A stretch of 26,486 bases of DNA from a bacterium (GTDB taxonomy: Bacteria; Bacillota; Clostridia; Oscillospirales; Oscillospiraceae). The notes under the pieces are model-generated. The model saw only the letters and a program-made list of their open reading frames with translations, had not been told where the DNA came from and made no database searches. Positions 1 through 7,875 of the stretch are shown here, in pieces. Position 1 is the first letter of the stretch. Each line of letters opens with the position of its first letter. Made by a program: the position numbers and the translations under genes. The stretch spans positions 1 through 26,486 of the forward strand of contig JAHYYS010000035.1 of assembly GCA_019424865.1 (NCBI GenBank). The letters run 5' to 3'.

Positions 1-870
1 CTGGGCTGCTCCACCAACACCATGCTCCACCTGCCCGCCATCGCCCACGAGTGCGGCATCGAGCTGTCCTTTGACATGGCCAACGAAATCAGCGAAAAGA
101 CCCCCAACCTGTGCCACCTGGCCCCCGCCGGGGATACCTTTATGGAGGATCTGGAGCGGGCCGGCGGCGTCTATGCCGTCATGGCCGAGCTGGACAAGGC
201 GGGCCTGCTGGACACCACCGGCATCACCTGCACCGGCAGGACCATTGCGGAAAATCTGGAGGGCGTGGTCAACCGGAACCCGGAGATCATCCGGCCCATC
301 GACAATCCCTACTCCAAAACCGGCGGCATTGCCGTGCTCAAGGGCAACCTGGCCCCCGACGGCTGCGTGGTGAAGCAGTCCGCCGTGGCCCCCGAGATGA
401 TGGTCCACCAGGGCCCCGCCCGGGTGTTCAACTCGGAGGAGGAGGCCATCCAGGCCATCTACGCCGGAAAAATCGTGGCCGGCGACGTGGTGGTCATCCG
501 CTATGAGGGCCCCAAGGGCGGCCCCGGCATGCGGGAGATGCTCAACCCCACCTCCGCCATTGCGGGCATGGGCCTGGACAAGGACGTGGCCCTCATCACC
601 GACGGCCGCTTCTCCGGCGCCACCCGGGGGGCCTCCATCGGCCACGTCTCCCCCGAGGCGGCCTCCGGCGGCCCCATCGGCCTGGTGGAGGAGGGCGACC
701 TCATCGCCATCGACATCCCCAACCACTCCATCACCCTGAAGGTGTCCGACGAGGAGCTCTCCGCCCGAAAGGCCAAGTGGGTGTGCCCCGAGCCCAAGAT
801 CAAGACCGGCTATCTGGCCCGGTACGCCAGGATGGTGTCCTCTGCCGACAAGGGGGCAATCCTGCTGTAA
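1..870 (+). CDS. ilvD: Dihydroxy-acid dehydratase, C-terminal part (5' end outside window)
   Basis: IlvD dehydrates 2,3-dihydroxy-3-methylbutanoate (and the methylpentanoate) to the 2-oxo acids that precede valine, leucine and isoleucine; it is a cytosolic Fe-S enzyme. The reading frame is open from base 1 and begins inside the conserved GCSTNT-LHLPAIAHE segment, which carries an iron-sulfur cysteine in this family. Further family motifs are GRTIAENL near local residue 80, KGGPGMREML near 175 and DGRFSGATRGASIGHVSPEA near 200, followed by the usual C-terminal domain ending in GAILL. About 289 residues are present, roughly half of the normal 550-570. The stop at 868-870 is followed by a strong hairpin. 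The aminotransferase that uses its products (ilvE) lies 6 kb away on the other strand, so the two are not co-transcribed. Recognition is secure; only the missing 5' half is unknown. Confidence 0.95.
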   Translation: MGCSTNTMLHLPAIAHECGIELSFDMANEISEKTPNLCHLAPAGDTFMEDLERAGGVYAVMAELDKAGLLDTTGITCTGRTIAENLEGVVNRNPEIIRPIDNPYSKTGGIAVLKGNLAPDGCVVKQSAVAPEMMVHQGPARVFNSEEEAIQAIYAGKIVAGDVVVIRYEGPKGGPGMREMLNPTSAIAGMGLDKDVALITDGRFSGATRGASIGHVSPEAASGGPIGLVEEGDLIAIDIPNHSITLKVSDEELSARKAKWVCPEPKIKTGYLARYARMVSSADKGAILL

Positions 871-897
871 CACCTTATTATATATATGGTATCAAAG

Positions 898-947
898 GAG
901 CGCCCCGGCGCGGCCAACAGCCGCGCCGGGGCGCTCTCTGCATTTTT
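898..947. terminator. Shared terminator between convergent ilvD and anti-sigma gene
   Basis: A 16-bp perfect GC-rich stem has arms at 898-913 and 921-936 with a 7-base loop. It is followed by TCTGCATTTTT on the plus strand. It lies between the ilvD stop (870) and the anti-sigma stop (957) of two genes that converge, so it probably ends ilvD and may serve both. The T-tract is offset from the stem by a few bases and is only on the plus side. Confidence 0.75.
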
Positions 948-956
948 CTGAACTTC

Positions 957-1715
957 TCATTCCGCCGGAGTGATCAGAACCAGGGCGCACCGGCCCCCGC
1001 CCGCCTCGCCGTACTCCGTCAGCTGGGCGGACACCTCCGCCGTCCGGGCCAGCTGCTCCAGCTCTTCCAGCTGCGCCCGGGTCACGAAGCAGAAGCGCTG
1101 CCCCGTCGCCTCATCCGTCTGCCAGGCGATATCCTCCCCCAGCACGCCGTCCGCCCCCCGGGGCAGGACATCCAGCATCAGCACGGCGTCCACTGCCTGG
1201 CCGGCCACCTCGCCCTCTGTCGGGGCCAGACTGGTGTTTACCCTGGGGGCGGCGTCATACAGAGCGGTCTTCGGGGCCTCCTCATCCGCCGGGTCGGTCT
1301 CAGCCAGGTTTGCCTGGGCCCCCACCACCCCATAGGAGCTCACGCCGGCGCCGTCTGTGTCCGCGGTCCCCGTCCCGGTTTGCCATACGCCGCCCTGGTA
1401 CAGGCCGATGCACACCAGGGCGCAGGCGGCCAGACCGGCCAGCGCCCGCACCTGGGGCCGGCGGAACAGCGGTACCACCTTGGGCCTGTGCTCCTGGGCG
1501 CGGATGCGGTCCATCACACCCTGGGCAAAGCCCGCCGGGGCCGGCGTCTCCTCCAGCGCCGCAAAGGAGCCATGAAGGACAGACAGCTGTCCTTCCAGCG
1601 CCCGGCATGCCGGGCAGACCTCCAGATGCTCCTCCAGCTCCCGCTCCTCCGCGGGCGTCAGCTCCCCGTCCAGACGGGCGGACAGCAATTCCACATAGCG
1701 CGCACAATCGGCCAT
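957..1715 (-). CDS. Membrane-anchored zinc-finger anti-sigma factor
   Basis: This is probably the inhibitor of the ECF sigma factor encoded just upstream, holding it at the membrane until a signal releases it. The 252-residue product starts with an anti-sigma zinc-binding domain: residues 1-45 contain the H-x3-C-x2-C motif at His30, Cys34 and Cys37. A single membrane segment lies at about residues 90-108, followed by a roughly 145-residue extracytoplasmic part that I do not recognise. The start ATG (1715) follows a GGGGGG-rich Shine-Dalgarno stretch that overlaps the end of the sigma gene; only 6 bases separate the two, so they are translationally close and co-transcribed. This sigma then anti-sigma order is typical of ECF pairs. 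The sensory domain is unassigned, so the stimulus cannot be stated. Confidence 0.85.
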   Translation of the reverse strand: MADCARYVELLSARLDGELTPAEERELEEHLEVCPACRALEGQLSVLHGSFAALEETPAPAGFAQGVMDRIRAQEHRPKVVPLFRRPQVRALAGLAACALVCIGLYQGGVWQTGTGTADTDGAGVSSYGVVGAQANLAETDPADEEAPKTALYDAAPRVNTSLAPTEGEVAGQAVDAVLMLDVLPRGADGVLGEDIAWQTDEATGQRFCFVTRAQLEELEQLARTAEVSAQLTEYGEAGGGRCALVLITPAE

Positions 1716-1721
1716 GCCGGG

Positions 1722-2336
1722 TCACCCCCCTTTTTTTGCTTTCTCTGCCTTATTAGACGCCGCTTTGTCAGAAAAGTTCCCGTCAGAGATCAAAATTTTC
1801 CGCAGGGCCAGCCGGGCCCGGGCCAGCCGGGACTTGACAGTGCCCAGGTCCAGCTTCAGCGCGGCCCCGATCTCCTGATAGCTCAGCCCCGCCATCTCCC
1901 GCAGCACCAGCACCTGCCGGAAATGCTCGGGCAGGGCGGCCATGCCCCGCTCCACCGCCCGGCTGCGCTCCGCGCGCTCCAGCTGCCGGTGGGGGTCCTG
2001 CTCCCAGTCGGCGGGCTCGGCCCAGCCCGCCTCCTCGTCATCCAGGGAGACGGCGCTCTCAACGCCCAGCCGCCGGTTCCGACGGCGCAGATAGTCAATG
2101 CACACGTTGGCGGTCAGACGGTAGAGCCAGGTGGAAAAGCTGCTCTCCCCCTGAAAGGCGTTCAGGCCCTGCCAGGCCTTGAGAAAGGCCTCCTGGGCCT
2201 GGTCGGCCGCCTCCTCCCGATCCCCAATCAGCCGCAGGGCCAGGGAATAGACCTTATTCTGATTGTCCACTACCAGCTGCTCGAAGGCCGCCTGGTCCCC
2301 CTGCTTTGCCCGGAGGACCAGTTCCTGATCGGTCAC
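1722..2336 (-). CDS. ECF-type RNA polymerase sigma factor (SigW/RpoE-like)
   Basis: A sigma-70 family extracytoplasmic-function factor of 204 residues that directs RNA polymerase to stress or envelope promoters. Region 2 spans about residues 10-90, with the core-binding and -10-recognition run DQAQEAFLKAW and FSTWLYRLTANVCIDYLRRR. Region 4 spans about 132-185, with the helix-turn-helix LSYQEIGAALKLDLGTVKSRLARAR. The linker (residues 90-130) is acidic, and the C-terminal tail is lysine- and alanine-rich. It lies 111 bp downstream of dus on the same strand and directly upstream of its anti-sigma gene. A candidate ECF-type promoter at 2404-2429 lies in that gap and suggests autoregulation. The family assignment is firm. 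Which ECF subgroup it belongs to, and its regulon, cannot be told from sequence alone. Confidence 0.92.
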   Translation of the reverse strand: MTDQELVLRAKQGDQAAFEQLVVDNQNKVYSLALRLIGDREEAADQAQEAFLKAWQGLNAFQGESSFSTWLYRLTANVCIDYLRRRNRRLGVESAVSLDDEEAGWAEPADWEQDPHRQLERAERSRAVERGMAALPEHFRQVLVLREMAGLSYQEIGAALKLDLGTVKSRLARARLALRKILISDGNFSDKAASNKAEKAKKGG

Positions 2337-2403
2337 GGCTGCTCACCCCTTTCCACTGGGAATCAGGCGCTGTCATGTATGGGAACTGTGCAGGCGGAAC
2401 GGG

Positions 2404-2429
2404 TACGGCCCCGCCGGCGTCAAAGTTCC
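2404..2429 (-). promoter_or_regulatory. Candidate ECF-sigma autoregulatory promoter
   Basis: On the minus strand GGAAC (2425-2429), followed by TTT, lies 17 bases before CGTA (2404-2407). This resembles the GAAAC/GGAAC - N16-17 - CGTA/CGTC pattern of Firmicute ECF promoters. It sits about 68 bases upstream of the ECF sigma gene, where an autoregulated promoter is expected. The match is short and could be chance. Confidence 0.45.
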
Positions 2430-2447
2430 GCATTCCCCGCGTCTGAT

Positions 2448-3419
2448 TCAGCATAGATCCCGCTTGATCCCCGCCGTCACCCGATATACGTCGGCCAGCG
2501 TGGTGATTTTTACAATCTGCTCCTTATAATAGCCGGCGTGGGGCACCCCCTTCAGATACCAGGCGTAGTGCCGCCGGGCCTCCAGGCAGGCGATCTTCTC
2601 CCCCTTGTTGGCCGCCGAGAGCTCAAACTGCCGCACGGCGGTGTCGCACCGCTCTGACAGCGGCGGCATGGGCGGGATCTCCCGCCCCTCCAGCGCGGCC
2701 CTGCATTGGGCGAACAGCCAGGGGTTGCCGAACACGCCCCGGCCAATCATGGCCATATCCGCCCCGGTGTACTTCAAAATTCTGGCGGCGTCCGTGGGCT
2801 TGAACACGTCGCCGTTGGCGATCACCGGGATGGAGACGGCCTTCTTTACCTCCCGGATATAGTCCCAGTTGGCGGCGCCGGCGTACATCTGCACCTTGGT
2901 GCGGCCGTGAACGGCCACCGCCGCCGCGCCCGCCTGCTCCATGGCTTTGGCAAACTCCACACAGTTGATGGAGCCCTTGTCCCAGCCCAGGCGGAACTTT
3001 ACCGTCACCGGACAGCCGGCCCCCCGGACCACCGCCTCCAGCACCTTCACCGCCTTGTCCGGGTCCCGCATCAGGCCGGAGCCGTCCCCGGAGTTGGCCA
3101 CCTTGGGCACCGGACAGCCCATGTTGATGTCAATCAGGTCCGCCCCCGACACCTCGTGGGCGATGGCGGCCGCCTCCTCCATGCACACGGGGTCGCTGCC
3201 GAAGATCTGGGCGGCCGCGGGGTGCTCCCCCTCCCCCAGCTTCAGCAGGGGAATGGACTTCTTGTCCTGATAGCACAGCGCCTTGGCGCTGACCATCTCG
3301 GTGCAGGTCAGGCCCGCCCCCTGCTCCCGGCAGATGGTGCGGAAGGCCAGGTCGGTGACCCCGGCCATGGGGGCCAGGGCCAGGGGCGTCTCAATTGTAA
3401 TTCCTCCAATGGACAGCAT
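2448..3419 (-). CDS. dus: tRNA-dihydrouridine synthase, DusB-like
   Basis: This FMN-dependent enzyme reduces specific uridines in tRNA to dihydrouridine, using NADPH. The 323-residue product is a TIM barrel. LAPMAGVTD (about residues 15-23) and VIANGDV contribute to FMN binding; DINMGCPVPKV carries the catalytic cysteine at Cys102; VHGRTK and IGRGVFGNPWLF are further family blocks; the C-terminal helical domain has the ARRHYAWYLKG signature. The start at 3419 is chosen because GGAGGAAGC directly precedes that ATG and because family members begin at this point; the frame stays open upstream without homology. It is transcribed divergently from the ATPase gene, from a promoter whose -35 overlaps that of its neighbour. 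The ECF sigma gene follows on the same strand. The DusB subtype is likely but not proven. Confidence 0.93.
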   Translation of the reverse strand: MLSIGGITIETPLALAPMAGVTDLAFRTICREQGAGLTCTEMVSAKALCYQDKKSIPLLKLGEGEHPAAAQIFGSDPVCMEEAAAIAHEVSGADLIDINMGCPVPKVANSGDGSGLMRDPDKAVKVLEAVVRGAGCPVTVKFRLGWDKGSINCVEFAKAMEQAGAAAVAVHGRTKVQMYAGAANWDYIREVKKAVSIPVIANGDVFKPTDAARILKYTGADMAMIGRGVFGNPWLFAQCRAALEGREIPPMPPLSERCDTAVRQFELSAANKGEKIACLEARRHYAWYLKGVPHAGYYKEQIVKITTLADVYRVTAGIKRDLC

Positions 3420-3501
3420 GCTTCCTCCATATCGTGCAGGGCTGCGGAGCCTTTTGACCCGTCGGCCCGGGCCCCGCAGGCCCGTTGTGTCTGGTTTTGT
3501 T

Positions 3502-3552
3502 ATTGTATCACAGCCCCCATCGGTTGACAAGGCCGCCCCCAACCGGTACAAT
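3502..3552. promoter_or_regulatory. Back-to-back divergent promoters with overlapping -35 boxes
   Basis: Plus strand: TTGACA at 3524-3529, 17 bases, TACAAT at 3547-3552, leading to the ATPase gene at 3589. Minus strand: TTGTCA at 3525-3530, 17 bases, TACAAT at 3502-3507, leading to dus at 3419. The two -35 hexamers share five of six positions because TTGACAA is nearly self-complementary. Both are good sigma-A-type promoters by hexamer match and spacing. Confidence 0.8.
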
Positions 3553-3588
3553 TGGGAAAATACAGAATCGAGCGAGGAGGCCAAGGAA

Positions 3589-4788
3589 ATGGAATTGACT
3601 GCGATGCGGGCGGCGCTGCGGGGGCTGTCCGCCTTTCGGGCCCTGCGGGAGCGGCCGGTTATGGTCCACATGTTCAGCCTGCTGGACGCCCTGCGCCTGG
3701 AGCGGGGGGAGCAGGCGCTGGACGCCTATACCGCCCTGTTTTATGCCCTGCGGCAGGAGGGGTGCGCCGGCCTGGGGGACTGGCTGTGGGACGCCCTGCG
3801 CTATGGCGAGAGCCCCTATGCCCTGCTGGCGGAGGCGGGCGGTTCGGACCCCGCCCTGGAAAACGCCGCCCGGCGGGATACCGAGACCCTGGTCCTGCTG
3901 GCCGAGACGGACTGCGACCGGTACATCGACGCCATGCGCCCCCTGCTGCCCAGCGACTATGCCGCCGTCCTGGCGGGGCTGCCCCGCTGGCGGGCCGCGG
4001 CTCCCTTTGACTTTGCCGCCCTGACCGACTTCTTCCGCGTCCACGGGGCCGGACTGTATGCCCGGTACCGGGCCTTCCTGTGGGAGGAGGGGAAGCTGAT
4101 CCCCGTGCCTGATCCGGACTGCCCCACGCCGGAGGAGCTGCTGGGCTATGAGCTGCAGCGGGGCCAGGTGGAGGCCAACACCCGCCTGCTGCTGGCCGGC
4201 CGTCCGGCCAACAATGTGCTGCTCTTCGGCGACGGCGGGACCGGCAAGTCGGCCACGGTCAAATCCATGCTCTATCTGCCCGGCATGGAGGACCTGCGGC
4301 TGATTGAAATTCAGAAGGAGAACCTCACCGGCCTGCCCGTGCTCACCCGATCTCTGGCCGGTCGGCGGCAGAAGTTTATTTTATTCATCGACGACCTGGC
4401 CTTTGACCAGGACGACAGAACCTACTCCTCCCTCAAGACCATCCTGGAGGGCAGCCTGGAGCGCCGGCCTGACAACGTGGCCATCTATGCCACCTCCAAC
4501 CGCCGCCACCTGGTGCGCCAGAACTTCAGCGACCGGGGCAGCGACGAGGTGGACGCCGCCGAGACCATCGCGGAGAAAACCGCCCTGGCCGAGCGCTTCG
4601 GCCTGCGCATCCCCTATCTGACCATGAACAAGGCCGACTATCTGGCCCTGGTGGACTATCTGGCCGCCCGGGCGGGGATTTCCATGGAGCAAAGCGCCCT
4701 TCACGCCCAGGCCATGACCTGGGAGATCCGCCACGCCGGCCGCACCCCCCGGGTGGCCCGGCAGTTTATTGCCAGCCTTCAGGCATGA
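3589..4788 (+). CDS. DUF815-type AAA+ ATP-binding protein
   Basis: A 399-residue P-loop ATPase of the DUF815 family; its cellular role is not established. The N-terminal 190 residues are helical and lack a recognised motif. The ATPase core follows: Walker A GDGGTGKS at about residues 214-221, Walker B KFILFIDDL at about 262-270, and the DUF815-typical sensor stretch YATSNRRHLVRQNFSDRG around 300-320. The start at 3589 is chosen because AGGAGG at 3575-3580 lies 8 bases before it; the frame is open further upstream but has no signal there. Transcription comes from the strong promoter at 3524-3552, giving a short leader. Its stop overlaps the start of the next gene by ATGA, so it is translationally coupled to a large membrane protein. 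Function is left open. Confidence 0.85.
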   Translation: MELTAMRAALRGLSAFRALRERPVMVHMFSLLDALRLERGEQALDAYTALFYALRQEGCAGLGDWLWDALRYGESPYALLAEAGGSDPALENAARRDTETLVLLAETDCDRYIDAMRPLLPSDYAAVLAGLPRWRAAAPFDFAALTDFFRVHGAGLYARYRAFLWEEGKLIPVPDPDCPTPEELLGYELQRGQVEANTRLLLAGRPANNVLLFGDGGTGKSATVKSMLYLPGMEDLRLIEIQKENLTGLPVLTRSLAGRRQKFILFIDDLAFDQDDRTYSSLKTILEGSLERRPDNVAIYATSNRRHLVRQNFSDRGSDEVDAAETIAEKTALAERFGLRIPYLTMNKADYLALVDYLAARAGISMEQSALHAQAMTWEIRHAGRTPRVARQFIASLQA

Positions 4789-6503
4789 GCGCACTGTTTA
4801 ACCGGAGCACAGCGGGGACAGACCGGCTCCCCCGCCTGTGGCTGTGGGCTGCGGTTGTGGTTGGGGCTGCAGCTCTGCTTCTGCTTCAGTCTATGACCAC
4901 CTTCACCTCCGACGATTACTACTACGCCGCGTTTTGGCGGGACGGGTTGTCCGGCTTTCTGTCCCGCAACTGGGAACACTTCCTCTCCCGCAATGGCCGG
5001 GTACTGGTGCACATGGCGGCCGAGAGCATACTGGCTCTGGGCCCCTGGGCGTTCGCCCTGTGCTCCACGGGCTCTCTGGCGGCGGCATTGCTTTTGTTCC
5101 TGGACTATCAAATGGATCGCCGCCCCACCCGGACGCAGGTGCTTTGGGCGCTGGCCGCCTACTTCACCGCCCTGCTGTGGGTCGATTTCCGGGTGATGAA
5201 GGGCTGGTTTTTGTGCGTGGTGGACATGGCCAACTACATCCTGCCGCTGGCAATCATCGGATTGTTTTTGGTCTGCCTGGTCCGGATTCCGGGGCGGGCC
5301 GGCGGAGCCGCCGCCCTGTGTTTTGCGTTTCTGGCCGGGGCCACCACCGAGCAGGCAGGCTCCATGTCGCTGGGTCTTGCCCTGCTCCACGTCTTGTACT
5401 GCCGTCTGGCCGGGAACCGGTGGGACCGGCGGACTTTGGCCTGTCTTCCGCTGGTACTGGCCGGGCTGGTGACCGTTTTTGCCTCTCCCGCCACCCGGGA
5501 TCGGGTGGGCGCAGAGTTTTCTGTGACAGGCGTTCTGTCCAGCTTTGTTCAATACGCCAACAGCTTCAGCGCCCCCGGCCTGTCCCTGAATATCCTGGTG
5601 CTGTTCTGCGTCCTCTCCGGCCTGCTCCCCCTGACCGGTCGGGCCCCCAAAGGGCTGCTGGCGGGACTGCCTGTGGGAGCCGTACTGGCCCTGGGATTTC
5701 TGCTGCCCCCCAACCCCCGGTGGAACACAGTAACCACGCTGCTGTTCTTCCTCTATCTTCTGTGGGCGGCGGCGCTGCTGATTTTCCGCTCCCCCCATGC
5801 CCGCAGCGGCTTTCTGCTGCTGGCAGGGCTGGGGTCGGCCGCAGCGGCGCTTCTCAGCCGAAGCTGCAGCATCCGGGTTACCACGCCCCTGATACTCCTT
5901 CTGCTGCTGTGCGCTGTCTATTTTCTTACCCTGCTGATTCCCGCCCCTGGCCGGCGTTCTGCCGCCGCTCTTTTCCTTGCCGTTTCTGCTGCGCTGCTCC
6001 TGTTGGCGCCGGTCTTTTCCGGCATGGGTGCGAATTGCGTCGTCCGCCAACAAAACCGGGCCGCAGTAGAGAAGGCGCGCGTCACCGGCGTGCTGGACTA
6101 CTCGGATTATCGCGCTGCCTACTGCCTCCAGCCCCTGTTTTCCAACGAGATTATCACCAGCCAGTTTCTGAATTACCACCAGCTCCCCGGTGTAACAGTA
6201 AACAGTCATTACCATCCCGGCCCCTCCATCCAGCTGGCCGGGCAGCAGGAGCAGTTCCTCCTGTGGAACGGTCAGCGGTACCTCCCTTTGTCCGCCGTCA
6301 CCGCCCACTGCGGCGGGCAGCTGACCCTGGTGGCCGACAACTATTTTGTCATCCGCCTGAACGGAGTGGACTGTGTCTACCAGGGGCCCCACTTCTGGAT
6401 TCGGCGGCATGCCGCCGGCACAGCGGAGGATCTGCTCTCTTACAACAACCGCACCTATATCTCCACGTGTGCCTTAGAGGAAATCTTTGGCCTGACGTTC
6501 TGA
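4785..6503 (+). CDS. Polytopic membrane protein, DUF6056/GT-C-like
   Basis: A 572-residue integral membrane protein with about 10-11 hydrophobic segments between residues 18 and 420, followed by a C-terminal soluble domain of about 150 residues. Near the N-terminus after the first membrane helix is the motif FTSDDYYYAAFW (residues 40-51) and then NGRVLVHM (about 70-77). An acidic pair in this first loop followed by an NGR block is what I associate with DUF6056 proteins and resembles the architecture of GT-C glycosyltransferases, which use lipid-linked sugars outside the membrane. No glycosyltransferase activity can be proven here. The ATG overlaps the ATPase stop by 4 bases, so the two proteins are probably made together. 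A bidirectional terminator follows at 6524-6554. The frame also holds long open frames on other strands, which I read as GC-driven artefacts. Confidence 0.7.
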   Translation: MSALFNRSTAGTDRLPRLWLWAAVVVGAAALLLLQSMTTFTSDDYYYAAFWRDGLSGFLSRNWEHFLSRNGRVLVHMAAESILALGPWAFALCSTGSLAAALLLFLDYQMDRRPTRTQVLWALAAYFTALLWVDFRVMKGWFLCVVDMANYILPLAIIGLFLVCLVRIPGRAGGAAALCFAFLAGATTEQAGSMSLGLALLHVLYCRLAGNRWDRRTLACLPLVLAGLVTVFASPATRDRVGAEFSVTGVLSSFVQYANSFSAPGLSLNILVLFCVLSGLLPLTGRAPKGLLAGLPVGAVLALGFLLPPNPRWNTVTTLLFFLYLLWAAALLIFRSPHARSGFLLLAGLGSAAAALLSRSCSIRVTTPLILLLLLCAVYFLTLLIPAPGRRSAAALFLAVSAALLLLAPVFSGMGANCVVRQQNRAAVEKARVTGVLDYSDYRAAYCLQPLFSNEIITSQFLNYHQLPGVTVNSHYHPGPSIQLAGQQEQFLLWNGQRYLPLSAVTAHCGGQLTLVADNYFVIRLNGVDCVYQGPHFWIRRHAAGTAEDLLSYNNRTYISTCALEEIFGLTF

Positions 6504-6523
6504 GCCGTTCCCTAATTTTCTGC

Positions 6524-6554
6524 AAAAAAAGCCGCCCTTTCGGGCGGCTTTTTT
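6524..6554. terminator. Bidirectional intrinsic terminator
   Basis: A 7-bp stem GCCGCCC/GGGCGGC (6531-6537, 6542-6548) with loop TTTC is flanked by seven A at 6524-6530 and six T at 6549-6554. It therefore reads as a terminator on both strands. It separates the membrane protein gene (plus, stop 6503) from ilvE (minus, stop 6599). Confidence 0.93.
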
Positions 6555-6598
6555 CAGGAATCGAACTTCTGTCCACACAGGGCCTTCGTTCCGACGGC

Positions 6599-7666
6599 TC
6601 AGCACACCTTGACAGTCCAGCCGTGGGGATCGGGCAGGCGGCCCCACTGGATGCCGGTGAGCTCGTCATACAGCCGCTGGGTAACGGGGCCGATCTTGTT
6701 GCCGCTGACGGTGACCTTCTCGTCCCCTCGGGCCAGCTCGCCGATGGGGGAGACCACTGCGGCGGTGCCGGTGCCCCATGCCTCTTCCAGGGTGCCGTTC
6801 TCGGCGGCCTGGAACAGCTCGTCGGCGGAGATGCGGCGCTCCTCCACCTCATAGCCCCAATCCTTCAGCAGCTGGATGCAGGAGCGGCGGGTGACGCCGG
6901 GCAGCACGGAGCCGTTCAGATCGGGGGTGAGGATCTTTCCGGACACCTTGAACATCACGTTCATGGAGCCGACCTCCTCGATGTACTTGCGGTGCACGCC
7001 GTCCAGCCAGAGCACCTGGCTGTACCCCTGCTTCTCCGCCCGGTCGCCGGCGCGGAGGGAGGCGGCGTAGTTGCCGCCGGTCTTGGCCATGCCGGTGCCG
7101 CCCCGGACGGCGCGGACATCCTGGTCCTCCACATAGATCTTAACCGGATCAAGCCCCTCGGGGTAGTAGGCGCCCACGGGGCAGACGATCACCACATACT
7201 GCACGTGGTGGGAGGCGTGAACGCCCAGAGCGGGGTCCAGGCCGATCATAAAGGGCCGGATATACAAAGAGGTGTCTTTCTCCCTGGGCACCCAGTCCCG
7301 CTCCAGCTTCACCAGCTCGGTGATGCCGGCCATGGCCAGCTCGGCGGGGATCTGGGGCAGGCACATGCGCTCGGCGGAGTTGTTCATGCGCTCGATATTG
7401 CAGTCGGGCCGGAAGAGCTGGATGGTGCCGTCGGCGGTGCGATAGGCCTTCAGCCCCTCGAAAATTTCCTCGGCATAGTGCAGCACTTTGGCCGCCGGAT
7501 CGATCTGCAGCGGGCCATAGGGGACAATCCGGGGGTCGTGCCAGCCCCGTCCGGCGTCATAGTCCACAAGGAACATATGGTCCGTCATGCTCTGACCAAA
7601 CACCAGGGTGGAGGAATCGGGTTTTTCCTTCAGCGTGGCTGCTCGGGTAATTTTGATCTCTTCCAT
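6599..7666 (-). CDS. ilvE: Branched-chain amino acid aminotransferase
   Basis: This PLP enzyme interconverts leucine, isoleucine and valine with their 2-oxo acids, using glutamate/2-oxoglutarate as partner. At 355 residues it is the longer class (BCAT type II, like the mitochondrial enzyme) rather than the roughly 300-residue E. coli type. Family marks are HYAEEIFEGLKAYR (about 63-76), FRPDCNIERMN (85-95), GMAKTGGNYAAS with the expected PLP lysine at Lys195, VLWLDG, and EEVGSMNVMF. The start at 7666 has AGGAGG upstream within ACAGGAGGAAACACAAC. A candidate promoter lies at 7801-7829. The gene stands alone between a shared terminator and the DUF975 gene. The remaining branched-chain enzymes, apart from ilvD at the window edge, are not seen here. 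The assignment is firm. Confidence 0.95.
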   Translation of the reverse strand: MEEIKITRAATLKEKPDSSTLVFGQSMTDHMFLVDYDAGRGWHDPRIVPYGPLQIDPAAKVLHYAEEIFEGLKAYRTADGTIQLFRPDCNIERMNNSAERMCLPQIPAELAMAGITELVKLERDWVPREKDTSLYIRPFMIGLDPALGVHASHHVQYVVIVCPVGAYYPEGLDPVKIYVEDQDVRAVRGGTGMAKTGGNYAASLRAGDRAEKQGYSQVLWLDGVHRKYIEEVGSMNVMFKVSGKILTPDLNGSVLPGVTRRSCIQLLKDWGYEVEERRISADELFQAAENGTLEEAWGTGTAAVVSPIGELARGDEKVTVSGNKIGPVTQRLYDELTGIQWGRLPDPHGWTVKVC

Positions 7667-7800
7667 GTTGTGTTTCCTCCTGTATCTTCCTTAATTTGGC
7701 GTTGATTCCACACGAATCGATCCGGTGCAGGCTCCCCCGGCCGGGGCGCCCATATCACGCTCCCCCGGGGCGTGCCATGCGGAATGCGGCCTGCCCTGCT

Positions 7801-7829
7801 ATTATATCAGCCTTTCCCCCGGGGCGCAA
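7801..7829 (-). promoter_or_regulatory. Candidate ilvE promoter
   Basis: On the minus strand TATAAT (plus coordinates 7801-7806) is preceded at 17 bases by TTGCGC (7824-7829). The -10 is perfect and the -35 matches only its first three bases. The leader of about 130 bases before the ATG is GC-rich with small inverted repeats, but shows no T-box sequence. Confidence 0.5.
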
Positions 7830-7875
7830 CGGGCTGTCCCCGGCTTTTTCCCATTTTTGCGCCCCGCGCCGCCCG

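Noticed and set aside
6558..6576. GGAATCGAAC-like sequence resembling the T-arm of a tRNA on the minus strand
   Set aside because: The flanking bases do not pair into a T-stem and no anticodon or acceptor stem can be built; it is the spacer after the ilvE stop.
4779..7705. Very long open frames on the minus strand and in an alternate plus frame across the membrane protein and ilvE genes
   Set aside because: Their products are Gln/Gly/Pro/Arg-rich without motifs, lack ribosome sites, and lie opposite genes with clear family motifs; they are a GC-rich third-position effect.
7667..7875. T-box or leucine attenuator before ilvE
   Set aside because: No T-box consensus, no run of branched-chain codons in a leader peptide and no terminator/antiterminator pair was visible.
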